A stretch of 64,000 bases of DNA from Psychrobacter immobilis (GTDB lineage Bacteria; Pseudomonadota; Gammaproteobacteria; Pseudomonadales; Moraxellaceae): positions 186,001-250,000 of the forward strand of contig NZ_CAJGZJ010000002.1 of NCBI RefSeq assembly GCF_904846225.1. The letters run 5' to 3'. The notes beneath the pieces were generated by a model. The model was not told the DNA's origin. It saw only the letters and a list, made by a program, of their open reading frames with translations, and searched no databases. Each line of letters begins with the position of its first letter. Positions within the stretch are counted from its first letter, which is position 1. The translations under genes and the position numbers were made by a program. Below are positions 16,724 through 26,759 of the stretch, piece after piece.

Positions 16724-19516
16724 CTAAATTTTGCCATGGCACTGCTTATATTTTAGTCCTGACCCACAAGGGCAAAGCGCATTACGACTGACATTCATAC
16801 CAGCATATGGATTCGACTCATTAGCGTTGCTACCATTACCCGCCATAGCACCTGCTACTGCAATGCCGCCGCCAAGACTGCGATTTTGAGCTTGCGGTTG
16901 ATCCTCTGATGCATTTGAATGGCTGTCTAAGTTATCAACATCATCATGCTCAAACTGCATTTGCATATGAGCCGCATTCTCGCGTTGCTGCGTTTCTAAC
17001 GCTTCTAGCTCTTCTTTAGTTGGAATATGCACACGTGATAAATCTTGTACAGTCTCAGATTTAATAGCCCCAAGCATCATTTGAAATAATTCAAACGACT
17101 CACGCTTATATTCTTGCTCAGGGTTTTTTTGTGCATAGCCGCGCAAATGAATGCCTTTACGTAGCTGATCCATCTGCGTTAAATGCTCTTTCCAATGCTT
17201 ATCTAGGCTTTGCAGCATAAAGTGACGCTCTAGCTGGGCAGCATCTTTATCGCCCATTTGCTCACGGCGACTGTGATAACGATCCAATGCGGTTTGGACG
17301 ATTTTGGCACGTAAGCCTTCTTCATCCAAGCGACGATCTTCATCAAGCCAATCATTAATAGGCATCGTAATCTTGAATTCGTTTTCAAGCTCATCCTCTA
17401 AACCATCGACATTCCATTGGTCATCGATAGAACCTGGCGGGATAAACTGACTAATCATGGCATTGTATACATCATAATGCATCACTCTAATGCCTTCGAG
17501 CAGATCCATCTCTGCCAATAAATCATCTCGCTGACCATAAATCACCTTACGCTGATCATTGGCAACATCATCATATTTCAGTAGATTTTTACGGGCATCA
17601 AAATCGCGACTCTCAACTTTACCTTGCGCGTTTTCGATCGATTTGGACACCATTTTGTGCTCAATGGCCTCGTCTTCTTTTAGACCCATGGCACGCATCA
17701 TATTGACCACGCGATCGCCTGCAAAAATACGCATCAAATCATCTTCAAGCGACAAAAAGAAACGCGACATACCAGGGTCACCTTGACGACCCGCACGTCC
17801 ACGCAACTGGTTATCGATACGGCGTGATTCATGACGTTCAGAACCAACAATGTGCAAACCACCAGCAGCCACCACTTGATCATGCTTGATTTGCCATTGC
17901 GCTTTTAGACGCTGCATCTCTTCAGGGCTAACGGAATCAATATCTTCAATAAATGACTGCCAGTTACCGCCAAGGATAATATCGGTACCACGACCTGCCA
18001 TGTTGGTCGCGATAGTGACAGATTTTGGACTGCCCGCCTGTGCGATGATGTCTGCTTCGCGCTCATGCTGTTTGGCGTTTAGGACGTTATGTTTCACGCC
18101 TTCTTGATCCAGCAAATAAGACAACTCTTCACTGGCTTCAATGGTTGCCGTACCCACCAACACTGGCGCACCTTTGGCTTGGATTTCTTTAATCTCGCGG
18201 ATGATACCTTTGTACTTGCCAAGCTTCGTTAAGAAAATCTGGTCATCCAGATCGACACGAGCAATCGGCTCATGCGTTGGAATAACGATGACATCTAAGT
18301 CATACGTTGATTTAAATTCTGCCGCTTCGGTATCAGCCGTACCCGTCATCCCTGATAGCTTGTCATAAAGTCGGAAATAGTTCTGGAAAGTCGTCGTTGC
18401 AAGCGTTTGGTTTTCCGCTTGAATTTCTGCGTTTTCTTTGGCTTCTACCGCTTGATGCAATCCTTCAGACCAGCGGCGACCGGGCATGGTACGACCGGTG
18501 TTTTCATCAACGATGACCACTTCGCCATCATCAACGATATAATGAACGTTTTTGACAAACACGTGATGAGCACGAATGGCGGCCTGCACGTGTGCCAATA
18601 ATGGCAAACGGCTTGGGCTATATAAACTTTCGTTTTCACCAAGTTCGCCCACTTCGATTAAGAAGCGCTCAATTTTTTCGTAGCCTTTTTCGCTAATCTC
18701 AATTTGGCGATTTTTTTCGTCAATCCAAAAATCTTCTTCTTCATTATTTTTATTGGCTTCTTCGTCTTTTGAACGAATAAGCACTGGAATAATCGTATTA
18801 ATCAGCGCATACATACGTGACGAATCTTCGGCTTGACCAGAGATAATCAATGGCGTACGTGCTTCATCAATGAGGATAGAGTCAATTTCATCGATGATAC
18901 AAAAGTTTAATGAGCGCTGCTTTTTTTCGCCCAAACTAAAGACCATATTATCGCGTAGATAATCAAACCCGTATTCGTTGTTGGTACCGTAAGTGATATC
19001 TGCTTTATAAGCATTGATTTTTTCTTGTGGCGGCTGCTGTGAATAGATCACCCCAACCGTCATGCCCAAAAATCCAAATAATGGACGGTTTAACTCAGCA
19101 TCACGCGCGGCCAAATAGTCGTTGACCGTGACCAGATGGACACCTTTATCGCTGATGGCATTGAGATACATCGCCAAGGTTCCCATCAAGGTTTTACCCT
19201 CACCAGTTTTCATCTCAGCGATTTTGCCTTCGTGCAAGGTAATACCACCGATCAGCTGCACATCATAGTGGCGCATACCATTGACACGTAACGACGCTTC
19301 TCGGCAGACTGCAAATGCCTCTGGCAATAAAGCATCTAAGCTTTCGCCGTTTTGGTGTCGTGCCTTAAACTCTGCGGTTTTTTGTTGTAATTGCTCATCA
19401 GACAGGGCTTGTATCTCAGCCTCTCGTGCATTGATTTTGCTGACCACTTTACGCATACGCTTTAATTCGCGGTCATTTTTAGTGCCAACGACACTGCCTA
19501 CAATCTTTGATAACAT
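16724..19516 (-). CDS. secA: Protein translocase ATPase SecA
   Basis: The motor that drives preproteins through SecYEG at the inner membrane. Length (930) is normal. The Walker A motif is TGEGKT (residues 104-109), the DEAD-box-like Walker B is [15 protein letters not shown], and helicase motifs continue with [14 protein letters not shown] and [16 protein letters not shown]. The C-terminus has the zinc-binding SecB/ribosome contact [14 protein letters not shown]. The stretch before it (from about residue 860) is a Gln/Asn-rich linker. AGGTC lies upstream of the ATG. No secM-like gene precedes it; the neighbour is divergent mutS. Confidence 0.98.
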   Translation of the reverse strand: MLSKIVGSVVGTKNDRELKRMRKVVSKINAREAEIQALSDEQLQQKTAEFKARHQNGESLDALLPEAFAVCREASLRVNGMRHYDVQLIGGITLHEGKIAEMKTGEGKTLMGTLAMYLNAISDKGVHLVTVNDYLAARDAELNRPLFGFLGMTVGVIYSQQPPQEKINAYKADITYGTNNEYGFDYLRDNMVFSLGEKKQRSLNFCIIDEIDSILIDEARTPLIISGQAEDSSRMYALINTIIPVLIRSKDEEANKNNEEEDFWIDEKNRQIEISEKGYEKIERFLIEVGELGENESLYSPSRLPLLAHVQAAIRAHHVFVKNVHYIVDDGEVVIVDENTGRTMPGRRWSEGLHQAVEAKENAEIQAENQTLATTTFQNYFRLYDKLSGMTGTADTEAAEFKSTYDLDVIVIPTHEPIARVDLDDQIFLTKLGKYKGIIREIKEIQAKGAPVLVGTATIEASEELSYLLDQEGVKHNVLNAKQHEREADIIAQAGSPKSVTIATNMAGRGTDIILGGNWQSFIEDIDSVSPEEMQRLKAQWQIKHDQVVAAGGLHIVGSERHESRRIDNQLRGRAGRQGDPGMSRFFLSLEDDLMRIFAGDRVVNMMRAMGLKEDEAIEHKMVSKSIENAQGKVESRDFDARKNLLKYDDVANDQRKVIYGQRDDLLAEMDLLEGIRVMHYDVYNAMISQFIPPGSIDDQWNVDGLEDELENEFKITMPINDWLDEDRRLDEEGLRAKIVQTALDRYHSRREQMGDKDAAQLERHFMLQSLDKHWKEHLTQMDQLRKGIHLRGYAQKNPEQEYKRESFELFQMMLGAIKSETVQDLSRVHIPTKEELEALETQQRENAAHMQMQFEHDDVDNLDSHSNASEDQPQAQNRSLGGGIAVAGAMAGNGSNANESNPYAGMNVSRNALCPCGSGLKYKQCHGKI

Positions 19517-19926
19517 AATTTTTTGACCTATGGAAATATTCGATAATTAGTGCGCATTAGCCAACGCTTAGCTCGCCGTCTTGTCATTATCCGACTCAGT
19601 ACTATCCAGTGACTAAGTACCAATTAATGAGATACTATCTAATGAAGTATCGCCTAATGAAGTATCGCCCAATTCAGTGTGACGTCATTATATATGGTTA
19701 TGACGCTGATGGATACAAGGGCAGTGACCAGATATTTGCTGACGTAAAAGCGTGACAGGACATGTTAAAATAACGCTGACACTTCTACATTTCTGAGTAA
19801 TTTCGGCTGTTTGATTTGTTCGCTTGAAATCATTATTTAACAGACAGATACACTATCCATTATATAAAGTCAGATGACTCAAAAATCTATTAAGAAAACC
19901 CATTTAATCATTATAAGAGATTCTGC
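19517..19926. other. Divergent secA-mutS intergenic region
   Basis: About 410 bases expected to hold promoters for both genes. A 15-base unit CTAATGAAGTATCGC is repeated twice in tandem near 19639-19668, with degenerate copies on either side. No gene or RNA is supported. Confidence 0.5.
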
Positions 19927-22900
19927 ATGCCCGCTAAGCCGTCCGCTCAAAACACCAATGTCTCAAAACAGGTCTCAAAAACTGCACCATCAGAATATAC
20001 GTTATCAAAAAAAGACACCTTTGACCAACTAGCCTCTGACCAATTACCCGCTGATCGACTGGTGATAGGTGATGACGTTTATGATTTGGCAGATCATACG
20101 CCAATGATGGTGCAATATCTAACCATGAAAGCCAACTATCCACAAGCACTGCTGCTGTACCGGATGGGTGACTTTTATGAGCTGTTTTTTGATGATGCCA
20201 AACGTGCCGCCCAGATATTGGACATCACTTTGACCCGCCGTGGTACGGATAAAGCGGGTAACACTATTGCCATGGCAGGCGTGCCTTTTCATGCAGCCGA
20301 CAGCTATATGGCAAGATTGATTGCAGCTGGGCAGACGGTGGTGGTGTGCGAGCAAATCGATGAATCAGCGACTAGCAATACGGCTGGCAGCGCACCTAAC
20401 CTTCCTAATATCGGCGATAAGCAGAAAAAAGACAAAAGCAAATCTGCCGCTGGCAGTATTATGCGCCGTGAAGTAGTCAAGACTCTAACGGCAGGCACGA
20501 TTACCGATGATGCATTAATTGCACCCAATCACACCCCGACCGTGGTCGCTATTGATATTGCAATACCTAAAGGCAACAGCAATCAACCTCTGCAAGCGGC
20601 CATTAGTCAGATGGACTTGGCGGCTGGCACGCTCACGACACAAACGATGCACGCTAATAACGATGACATTGAGAGTTTGCAAACCCAAATGCTCACGGTG
20701 TTGGCGCGTTTTTCGCCTAGTGAATGTATCATTAGCGAGTCACTCAACGAAAGCATTGGTGAAGAGTGGCTGCTGTGGTTACGTCAAAATCTTGACTGCC
20801 CTATTATAGAAGTGGCGACCAATGACTTTCATCGTGAGCATGCGACTGCGACACTATGCCAACAGTTTGATGTGCAACGCCTTGACGGACTTGGGGTCAG
20901 CGATACGCCATTAAGTCAGACGAGTTGTGCGGCGCTCATTCATTATGCGCGGCAGACTCAGCAGCGTCACGTACCACAAGTGAATCAACTAATCGTCGAG
21001 TATAATGATGACTACTTAATCATCGATGCCAATAGCCAGCAGAATCTGGAATTATTTACGCCTGTTAGTAGTAATGGCACGTCATTAATATCCGTGCTTA
21101 ATCACTGTCAAACGCCAATGGGACGACGCTTACTCGTACAGCAAATGAAGCGTCCGCTTCGTCAACATAACCGTATCGATCTACGTTTGGACGCGATAGC
21201 CAGCTTACTAAATGCCGCGAACCCATCTCTCTCATCTGATCAAAAGATGGCAGATAATTCGCTGGTCATGAGTTTACAAGAGACGCTAAATAGTATTGGT
21301 GATATCGAGCGCATCAGTAGCCGTATCGGTCTGATGAGCGCCAAGCCTCGCGACTTACGCAAGCTTGCCGATGGCATCAACAGTAGCGCTCATCTCACAA
21401 CCCTACTGACAAATTCAGGCATCAGCCATGACCATGTAGGTTTATTACCGATGCTCATGCAGCACTTTCCCGCTCAGCTACCTGCCGTACAGTCCATCGC
21501 CGCACTGATAGAGCAGGCTATCATCGTAGAGCCGCCTGCCCATATCCGTGATGGTGGCATGCTGGCCGCAGGCTATGATGAAGAATTTGATCGCCTAACC
21601 CATCTACATGACAATATCCAAGTCACGCTAGATGACATGGTAGAACGTGCGCGGCAGGACAATCAGTTACCCAGCCTCAAAGTCGGCTTTAACAAAGTCA
21701 GTGGTTTTTATTTTGAATTACCCAAAATGCAGGCAAAAAATGCCCCCGCTCATTTTATCCGTCGGCAAACGCTCAAAAGTAGCGAACGTTTTATCACCGA
21801 TGAACTAAAAGACGTTGAGACAGAATATCTGAGCGCGCAAACCTTGGCATTGACGCGTGAAAAATCCTTGTATCAAGCACTATTAGTCGAGCTCAGTAAT
21901 CACTTGGCAGAGCTACAACAGCTCAGTGCTGCTATCGCGCAAATAGATGTGCTGAGCAATTGGGCGCAGCTCGCTGTCACTTATCATTGGCAACGCCCAC
22001 TGATGAGTAATCACTCAAAAAATACGCAGGAAAGCAAACACTCAAAAAATGATTCAAATAATTATTCAAAACACGATTCAAGTAATAGGAATCAAACCAA
22101 TATCGATATCAAGCAAGGTCGTCATGTCGTCGTTGAAGCCGCATTAAATCCTGCAAATACCAATAATAATACAGCCAACCAAACCAGCAATGCGAAACAT
22201 ACCAGCCAATTTGTTGCCAATGATTGTGCGTTGGGCAGCGAGGCAAATCCTGAGAGACTCCTGATGATTACGGGGCCTAATATGGGCGGCAAATCGACCT
22301 ATATGCGTCAAACGGCGTTGATCGTCCTACTCGCGCATTGCGGCAGTTTTGTCCCAGCAGCGCAGGCGCATATTGGTGATATCGACCGTATTTTTACTCG
22401 TATTGGCTCAGCGGATGATCTAGCTGGCGGTAAATCCACCTTTATGGTGGAGATGATTGAGACCGCTAATATCCTTAATCAAGCGACGAATAAATCACTG
22501 GTACTGATGGATGAAGTCGGACGCGGTACAGCTACTACCGATGGCTTGGCCATCGCCCACGCCTGTGTCAACAGGCTAATAGAGATTGGCTGCCTGACCT
22601 TATTTGCCACTCACTATTTTGAGCTGACGCAATTGGCAAAGAGTGCTGACAACCGTCAAAGCAGCATTTGTAATGTACATGTCGCTGCAAGTGAGATCGA
22701 TGGTCAGTTGCTGCTCCTTCATCAAATCAGAGAAGGCGCTGCCAGCTCTAGCTTTGGACTGCATGTGGCAAAAATGGCGGGCATCCCGATTCAAGTCTTA
22801 AATGATGCCAAACGCTATTTAATAGACAACTTAAAAATAGACAACCTAAAAATAGACAACCTAAAAGCGGAAAACGAAAAAGTTATTATTGATGAAGTTG

Positions 22901-23136
22901 ATGACAAAAATGACTTAGCTAAGTCAGTAAACGATAAAAGCGAGCAAGCTCAACCTTATGACGCAGAAGAAGCCCGTATAAAACCTATCAACCAAAATCA
23001 AGTAGTAGCTAATATTCCGCAACAAAATCAGATGTTTAGCTTGCAAGATGAGCTTGATGCCATTGATCCTGACAGCTTAACGCCCAAGCAAGCGCACGAT
23101 CTGCTATATCACCTTAAAAAAATCATTAGTCAATAA
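19927..23136 (+). CDS. mutS: DNA mismatch repair protein MutS
   Basis: MutS binds mismatches and starts methyl-directed repair with MutL. The mismatch-wedge motif is GDFYELF (Phe83, Glu85) and the Walker A is GPNMGGKST from residue 783, followed by [23 protein letters not shown] and ATHYFELT. At 1069 residues it is about 200 longer than E. coli MutS. The additions are an N-terminal tail of about 55 residues, an Asn/Ser/Lys-rich insert before the ATPase domain (nt 22010-22110 and 22150-22210), and a tandem repeat of (N)LKID near residues 965-980 in the C-terminal linker. All catalytic motifs are intact. fdxA follows, a pairing also known from Pseudomonas. Confidence 0.97.
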   Translation: MPAKPSAQNTNVSKQVSKTAPSEYTLSKKDTFDQLASDQLPADRLVIGDDVYDLADHTPMMVQYLTMKANYPQALLLYRMGDFYELFFDDAKRAAQILDITLTRRGTDKAGNTIAMAGVPFHAADSYMARLIAAGQTVVVCEQIDESATSNTAGSAPNLPNIGDKQKKDKSKSAAGSIMRREVVKTLTAGTITDDALIAPNHTPTVVAIDIAIPKGNSNQPLQAAISQMDLAAGTLTTQTMHANNDDIESLQTQMLTVLARFSPSECIISESLNESIGEEWLLWLRQNLDCPIIEVATNDFHREHATATLCQQFDVQRLDGLGVSDTPLSQTSCAALIHYARQTQQRHVPQVNQLIVEYNDDYLIIDANSQQNLELFTPVSSNGTSLISVLNHCQTPMGRRLLVQQMKRPLRQHNRIDLRLDAIASLLNAANPSLSSDQKMADNSLVMSLQETLNSIGDIERISSRIGLMSAKPRDLRKLADGINSSAHLTTLLTNSGISHDHVGLLPMLMQHFPAQLPAVQSIAALIEQAIIVEPPAHIRDGGMLAAGYDEEFDRLTHLHDNIQVTLDDMVERARQDNQLPSLKVGFNKVSGFYFELPKMQAKNAPAHFIRRQTLKSSERFITDELKDVETEYLSAQTLALTREKSLYQALLVELSNHLAELQQLSAAIAQIDVLSNWAQLAVTYHWQRPLMSNHSKNTQESKHSKNDSNNYSKHDSSNRNQTNIDIKQGRHVVVEAALNPANTNNNTANQTSNAKHTSQFVANDCALGSEANPERLLMITGPNMGGKSTYMRQTALIVLLAHCGSFVPAAQAHIGDIDRIFTRIGSADDLAGGKSTFMVEMIETANILNQATNKSLVLMDEVGRGTATTDGLAIAHACVNRLIEIGCLTLFATHYFELTQLAKSADNRQSSICNVHVAASEIDGQLLLLHQIREGAASSSFGLHVAKMAGIPIQVLNDAKRYLIDNLKIDNLKIDNLKAENEKVIIDEVDDKNDLAKSVNDKSEQAQPYDAEEARIKPINQNQVVANIPQQNQMFSLQDELDAIDPDSLTPKQAHDLLYHLKKIISQ

Positions 23137-23193
23137 AGGGAATTGTTAAATAGCCATAAAGACGTTAAAATACGTTTTATTTTTAATCTATTC

Positions 23194-23364
23194 TATAGTC
23201 ATTACAAATCTATATTCAGTAAAAATAAAAAATAGCATCGATACGTTAATAGCCATGTGTCGCTGGTATAAATTTTCTTCGCTTGCTGTGCGACTTCGTC
23301 ACTCCAGAGGCTTCGAAAAATTCATCTCAGCACACTATATCGGTTTTAAAGTGAACCCACTATA
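23194..23364. repeat. TATAGTC-ended dispersed repeat between mutS and fdxA
   Basis: Begins TATAGTCATTAC and ends GTGAACCCACTATA. The centre (CGCTGGTATAAATTTTCTTC, GCTTGCTGTGCG, AGAGGCTTCGAAAAATTCAT) matches the copies at 16304 and 55445. It probably lies within the promoter region of fdxA. Confidence 0.68.
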
Positions 23365-23406
23365 ATTAGCCCTTATAAGCCAAATCAATAACAGGTAGAC
23401 ATCAAT

Positions 23407-23730
23407 ATGACCTTTGTCGTTACAGATAACTGCATTCTTTGCAAATACACCGACTGTGTAGAAGTCTGTCCTGTGGACTGCTTTTATGAAGGCCCGAACT
23501 TCCTCGTCATCGATCCTGATGAGTGTATCGACTGCGCGCTATGCGAGCCTGAATGTCCGGCCAATGCTATCTTTTCAGAAGATGAAGTGCCAAAAGGGCA
23601 AGAGATGTTCACTCAGCTCAATGAAGAGCTGGCACAAAAATGGCCAAACATCACCGAGATGAAAGAGCAAATGCCAGAAGCCGCGAAATGGGATGGCGTG
23701 GAAGGTAAGATTCAGTATTTAGAGAAGTAG
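23407..23730 (+). CDS. fdxA: 7Fe ferredoxin FdxA
   Basis: A 107-residue [3Fe-4S][4Fe-4S] ferredoxin, closely resembling Azotobacter ferredoxin I along its whole length. The cluster cysteines are in [19 protein letters not shown] and [13 protein letters not shown]. It is a soluble low-potential electron carrier; the redox partner is unknown (in other species ferredoxin-NADP reductase). The C-terminal part ([20 protein letters not shown]) is typical of the family. AGGTAGAC lies upstream of the ATG. Its terminator is interrupted by an IS630-type element. Confidence 0.95.
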   Translation: MTFVVTDNCILCKYTDCVEVCPVDCFYEGPNFLVIDPDECIDCALCEPECPANAIFSEDEVPKGQEMFTQLNEELAQKWPNITEMKEQMPEAAKWDGVEGKIQYLEK

Positions 23731-23805
23731 CAGATTCATTAAATCGACTTGATATATTTATATTGAGACAATAAAAAACCACCTAATGGCGATATGCGGT
23801 TATAG

Positions 23806-24369
23806 TCACTGCACTACAAAAGAGTTATGTTTTGGATGAATATCATAAAACAATTTAGATAAGTCATTTTCCATCCAACCTTGGCGTAAAAACTTCACTT
23901 GAGCCCACTTCTTCTCGATGGGATTTAGATCAGGGCTGTAAGGTGGTAAGAATAAAAGTCTGTGGCCATGTCTGTTAAGCAGTTTTTGAACTCGCTTATG
24001 AAAGGCAGCATTATCCATAATGATTACACATTTTCTCTTAAGCTTTGGTATCAGCGTGAACTTGCACCAGCGATAGAAAACCTTTTTATTAATGTTGGTC
24101 TTTAAGCAATTGAGTGCAAACAGCGTTTTGCCATATAGTGCACCAATCACGTTGGTTCGATCTTTGGCTTGCCAGTTGTAACTGCCAATGCAGGGGCTAC
24201 CAATGGGTGCATAACCACAAGGACGCATCGTTTCACTCTCAAAGCCACTCTCGTCCATATAGACAATAGCAAAGCCTTGAGCAATGTAGTGGTTAAGCTT
24301 GGTCAGATAAGTCGCTCTTCTCACAGGACAGGCTTTCGGATGCTCAAGTGTCTTTTTTTTTGCTAACAC
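23806..24369 (-). CDS. IS630 transposase, catalytic part (OrfB)
   Basis: This frame carries the DDE catalytic core: the first aspartate in VYMDESGFE, the second in IIMDNAAFHK and the glutamate in NPIEKKWAQVK, preceded by FLPPYSPDLN. These are hallmark motifs of IS630 transposases. It begins inside the A9 run at 24353-24361 and has no good ribosome site (nearest start is GTG), so it is probably made as a fusion with OrfA. Reading from OrfA into this frame needs a +1 shift, or loss of one A. A fused protein would have about 283 residues, of normal IS630 length. Confidence 0.85.
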   Translation of the reverse strand: MLAKKKTLEHPKACPVRRATYLTKLNHYIAQGFAIVYMDESGFESETMRPCGYAPIGSPCIGSYNWQAKDRTNVIGALYGKTLFALNCLKTNINKKVFYRWCKFTLIPKLKRKCVIIMDNAAFHKRVQKLLNRHGHRLLFLPPYSPDLNPIEKKWAQVKFLRQGWMENDLSKLFYDIHPKHNSFVVQ

Positions 24370-24655
24370 CGATACGTTTTAAGGCTTTACTAATACCTGT
24401 TGGGCTACATCTGAAACGCTGTGCCCGCTCATAGTGATAATCGTCAGGGTGGTCTTTGACATCTTGAGCTAAGGCTTCATCCTCTATTTTGTAGGGCTTA
24501 ATATATCGGGTGGTTTTGCTATGAATACGCTTTTTCCACTTCTGGATAGTCGTAGGACTGATATCATAGAAAACAGCAGCTTCAGCAAAGGTCATACCCT
24601 CATCTAAGCTTTTCAGGACTTGTTTGCGATAATCTAGGGAGTAAGTCATGGTCAT
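24344..24655 (-). CDS. IS630 transposase, DNA-binding part (OrfA)
   Basis: A 103-residue frame with helix-turn-helix features: MTYSLDYRKQVLKSLDEGMT (MTMTYSLDYRKQVL...), AAVFYDISPTTIQKWKKR and a second HTH-like block CSPTGISKALKRIGVSKKK. It ends at a TGA just past the A9 run that overlaps the start of OrfB. It would recognise the terminal inverted repeats. Alone it lacks the DDE triad. Confidence 0.83.
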   Translation of the reverse strand: MTMTYSLDYRKQVLKSLDEGMTFAEAAVFYDISPTTIQKWKKRIHSKTTRYIKPYKIEDEALAQDVKDHPDDYHYERAQRFRCSPTGISKALKRIGVSKKKDT

Positions 24656-24867
24656 TTATAGTAATAATCGTTTAGTTGACTCATTCTATAACATTTTTGA
24701 AGTCAGGTGACTATAGGTGGTTTTTTATATAAATCTAATCTATTTTTTAGCTTACAATAATACCTGCCTTCAAAATACTCACTCCTTCTCTCTTCTGAGT
24801 AATGGTTTTAGAAAATGACTAGATATAAAACTACTATACGTATTTAATAAAATCGATTCTAATAAAT

Positions 24868-24897
24868 AAAAAAGCCAAGCATAGTGTTTGGCTTTTT
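24868..24897 (-). terminator. Terminator of pilA
   Basis: AAAAAGCCAA and TTGGCTTTTT form a 10-bp stem around nine bases, about 55 bases after the pilin stop codon, with a T run on the minus strand. Confidence 0.85.
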
Positions 24898-24952
24898 GTA
24901 TAATGCATATTATATTGAAAATAAAAATAGACTAAATTAAATTGGTTTCTTA

Positions 24953-25378
24953 TTAAGCTTGTGGACAAGATTTAGGTGCTAAGGATTTATCATTTGCTAA
25001 AGTTGTTGCACATGTCCATTCACCAGTAGCTGTACGTGACCAAGTAAGTACAGCCTTAGATACTTGAGAAGGAGCATTGGCGATGGTACATTTGATAGTA
25101 CCTACACCTGGAGCAGTAGCAACAAATCCCGTTGTAGAAATTGCGCAGTTAGAAGTACTTGGATTCAAGCCTAAAGCTGCTGCATTTGCAATTGCTTCTC
25201 CATCATTAAGTAGCGTTTCGGCAGCTGTCTTGCCAGCAGAAATTTCTGCTAAGCCTGCAGTCAATTTAGATTTAGCTTGATAATTACTATAAGCAGGTAA
25301 AGCGATCGCCGCTAGAATACCGATAATAGCAACAACGATCATTAGTTCGATTAAGGTAAAACCTTTTTGAGCGTTCAT
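24953..25378 (-). CDS. pilA: Type IV major pilin PilA
   Basis: A 141-residue type IVa pilin. The short leader MNAQKG is cut before [18 protein letters not shown], with Glu5 present, followed by the hydrophobic alpha-1 helix. The C-terminal part has a Cys pair (WTCATT...KSCPQA) for the D-region disulfide loop. Start 25378 is preferred over 25384 because AAAGGA lies seven bases upstream of it. It is separated by 308 bases from the minor pilin operon and has its own sigma-54-type promoter, which suggests it is the abundant structural subunit of pili for twitching, adhesion and DNA uptake. Confidence 0.9.
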   Translation of the reverse strand: MNAQKGFTLIELMIVVAIIGILAAIALPAYSNYQAKSKLTAGLAEISAGKTAAETLLNDGEAIANAAALGLNPSTSNCAISTTGFVATAPGVGTIKCTIANAPSQVSKAVLTWSRTATGEWTCATTLANDKSLAPKSCPQA

Positions 25379-25686
25379 AGACATGTCCTTTTGGATAATA
25401 TGGCAGTAGAATTATTGTCTAACTGCCAGTTATAAATATAATGTTTCTCTTACTATAACTGTTGCAGTTGTCATGCCAATTTATGTCTACTGATTATTTT
25501 TCTTATAAAAGTCCAAGGAATTCTGATTTTTTCGTTTAAAAGGCTTAATTTATCTAACCATAATTACAAAATGTCACTTATATTACTGCTTGATTACTAA
25601 AAATTGTCAATAGACATACAAATTAACAGTAGCTAGTAATAATATATGACGTTTTTTGTCAGTTACGGCTATTCAAACCACTTTTG
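25379..25686. other. Leader region of pilA
   Basis: 308 AT-rich bases between the last minor pilin gene and pilA. They hold the sigma-54-type promoter at 25462-25480 and an expected upstream activator (PilR-like) binding region that I could not define. Confidence 0.5.
25462..25480 (-). promoter_or_regulatory. Sigma-54 (RpoN) promoter of pilA
   Basis: On the minus strand TTGGCATGACAACTGCAAC has the invariant GG and GC exactly 10 bases apart (consensus TGGCAC-N5-TTGC). It lies about 85 bases upstream of the pilin ATG. RpoN/PilR control of pilin genes is established in Pseudomonas and Moraxella. Confidence 0.7.
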
Positions 25687-26130
25687 TCATTCATTCCATT
25701 CATTTCCACTACCACATTTTTTATTTGTATCATTACCTCGACATTTAACACCTTGGTAGTTTAGCGTCAATATACCATCGTTTTTCATTTGTGCAGTTTG
25801 TTTTGGTGTGGAGATAACACTCCACTCTGAGGTAAGTGGATCGGGAGTAAAGCTAATTGTATAGAGTGCATTACCTTGCTTGGGATAATCACTACCCAAT
25901 CCAGTAACAATTGCATTACTATAGGAACCTTGCGCCAACTTGCGACTTTGGATTTGGTTAGCAATGTTTTGCATTTCACTCATCATATCGGTGCGCTTGG
26001 TCTTGATCACATATCGCTGATAACTAGGATATGAGATGGCTGCTAACATACCGATGATAGCGACGACGATCATCATTTCAATAAGGGTAAAGCCACTCTC
26101 ATTGTCCGTATTTGAATTTTTAGAGTTCAT
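25687..26130 (-). CDS. pilE: PilE-like minor type IV pilin
   Basis: A 147-residue minor pilin. The leader (MNSKNSNTDNESG) is followed by [25 protein letters not shown] (first 20 residues: [20 protein letters not shown]), with Glu5. The C-terminal part has LTLNYQGVKCRGNDTNKKCG, the paired cysteines typical of PilE/ComF-type minor pilins. Start 26130 is chosen over 26139 since AAGGA lies nine bases before it. It begins two bases after the previous pilin's stop, so they are translationally linked. It would prime pilus assembly together with the upstream PilVWX-Y1 complex. Confidence 0.85.
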   Translation of the reverse strand: MNSKNSNTDNESGFTLIEMMIVVAIIGMLAAISYPSYQRYVIKTKRTDMMSEMQNIANQIQSRKLAQGSYSNAIVTGLGSDYPKQGNALYTISFTPDPLTSEWSVISTPKQTAQMKNDGILTLNYQGVKCRGNDTNKKCGSGNEWNE

Positions 26131-26132
26131 GA

Positions 26133-26759
26133 TTACCATTCCTTAGTATCACTACCACAGTCTGCCGATCGAATATTAATAGTGGTAGTGGTAGCAGTCG
26201 TCATACATTTGATACCGGAACTGGTTAGCATAAGTTTACGACCTTCTTTGATATAACGATCAGGATTAGGCACGGCAAACATTTTCCACGTTCTGCCCGT
26301 GATATTGTCGACAGCTGTGCTTGATACTAAACTTTTTTCTGAGACTTTGGTGTCCCCGTCGACTAAGGTAATACGATAATTATAGTTATCACCGCTATCT
26401 ATAGGAACATTAATCACAGTGTTCTTTGTGTCTGCATAGCTGTAAGTCACGCTACCATCTTGCTCAATTTTCTGCGGCATAAAACCTTTATAAGTCAAGG
26501 CAGTTGAGCGCCAACGTTCTAACTCTATCTGAAGCTGTAACATCTTAGCTTGTGTTTCACGTTCGGCGTTGACGATTATATAACGACGATAGCTTGGGAT
26601 AGCAATTGCAGCAAGTATCCCTATTATCATAACAACAATCATCAATTCGATAAGCGTAAAACCTTGCTGAGCTTTATTAGGATGAATGATTACGTGCTTA
26701 TAGTAGCCTTTTGCTCCATTGCTTAATAAAAGACCTGATGTAGAGCACTGCCTATTCAT
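26133..26759 (-). CDS. PilE/ComE-like minor type IV pilin with long leader
   Basis: A 208-residue prepilin. Cleavage should follow NKAQQG before [20 protein letters not shown], so the leader is about 33 residues, far longer than usual. The ATG overlaps the pilY1 stop as ATGAATAG (8 bases) with no clear ribosome site, which suggests translational coupling; a later non-ATG start would give a normal leader. The C-terminal half has LTSSGIKCM...SADCGS, a Cys pair. It probably belongs to the minor pilin set of Acinetobacter/Psychrobacter clusters (ComE/PilE). Confidence 0.8.
   Translation of the reverse strand: MNRQCSTSGLLLSNGAKGYYKHVIIHPNKAQQGFTLIELMIVVMIIGILAAIAIPSYRRYIIVNAERETQAKMLQLQIELERWRSTALTYKGFMPQKIEQDGSVTYSYADTKNTVINVPIDSGDNYNYRITLVDGDTKVSEKSLVSSTAVDNITGRTWKMFAVPNPDRYIKEGRKLMLTSSGIKCMTTATTTTINIRSADCGSDTKEW

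Larger units (their letters stand above)
23801..24715 (-). mobile_element. IS630-family insertion sequence
   Basis: A 915-base element including TA at both ends. Terminal inverted repeats start TATAGTCAC: left TATAGTCACTGCACTACAAA, right (inverted) TATAGTCACCTGACTTCAAA. TA duplication is the target signature of IS630/Tc1-mariner elements. Two overlapping transposase frames fill it on the minus strand. Confidence 0.88.
23773..24726 (+). terminator. fdxA terminator, split by an insertion sequence
   Basis: The left arm AAAAAACCACCTAA (23773-23786) and the right arm, made of T23800, the TA target and GGTGGTTTTTT (24716-24726), are exact inverted complements over 14 bases. They are now separated by the IS630 element at 23801-24715. 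Removing the element with one TA copy restores a hairpin with a 13-base loop (TGGCGATATGCGG). Confidence 0.75.
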
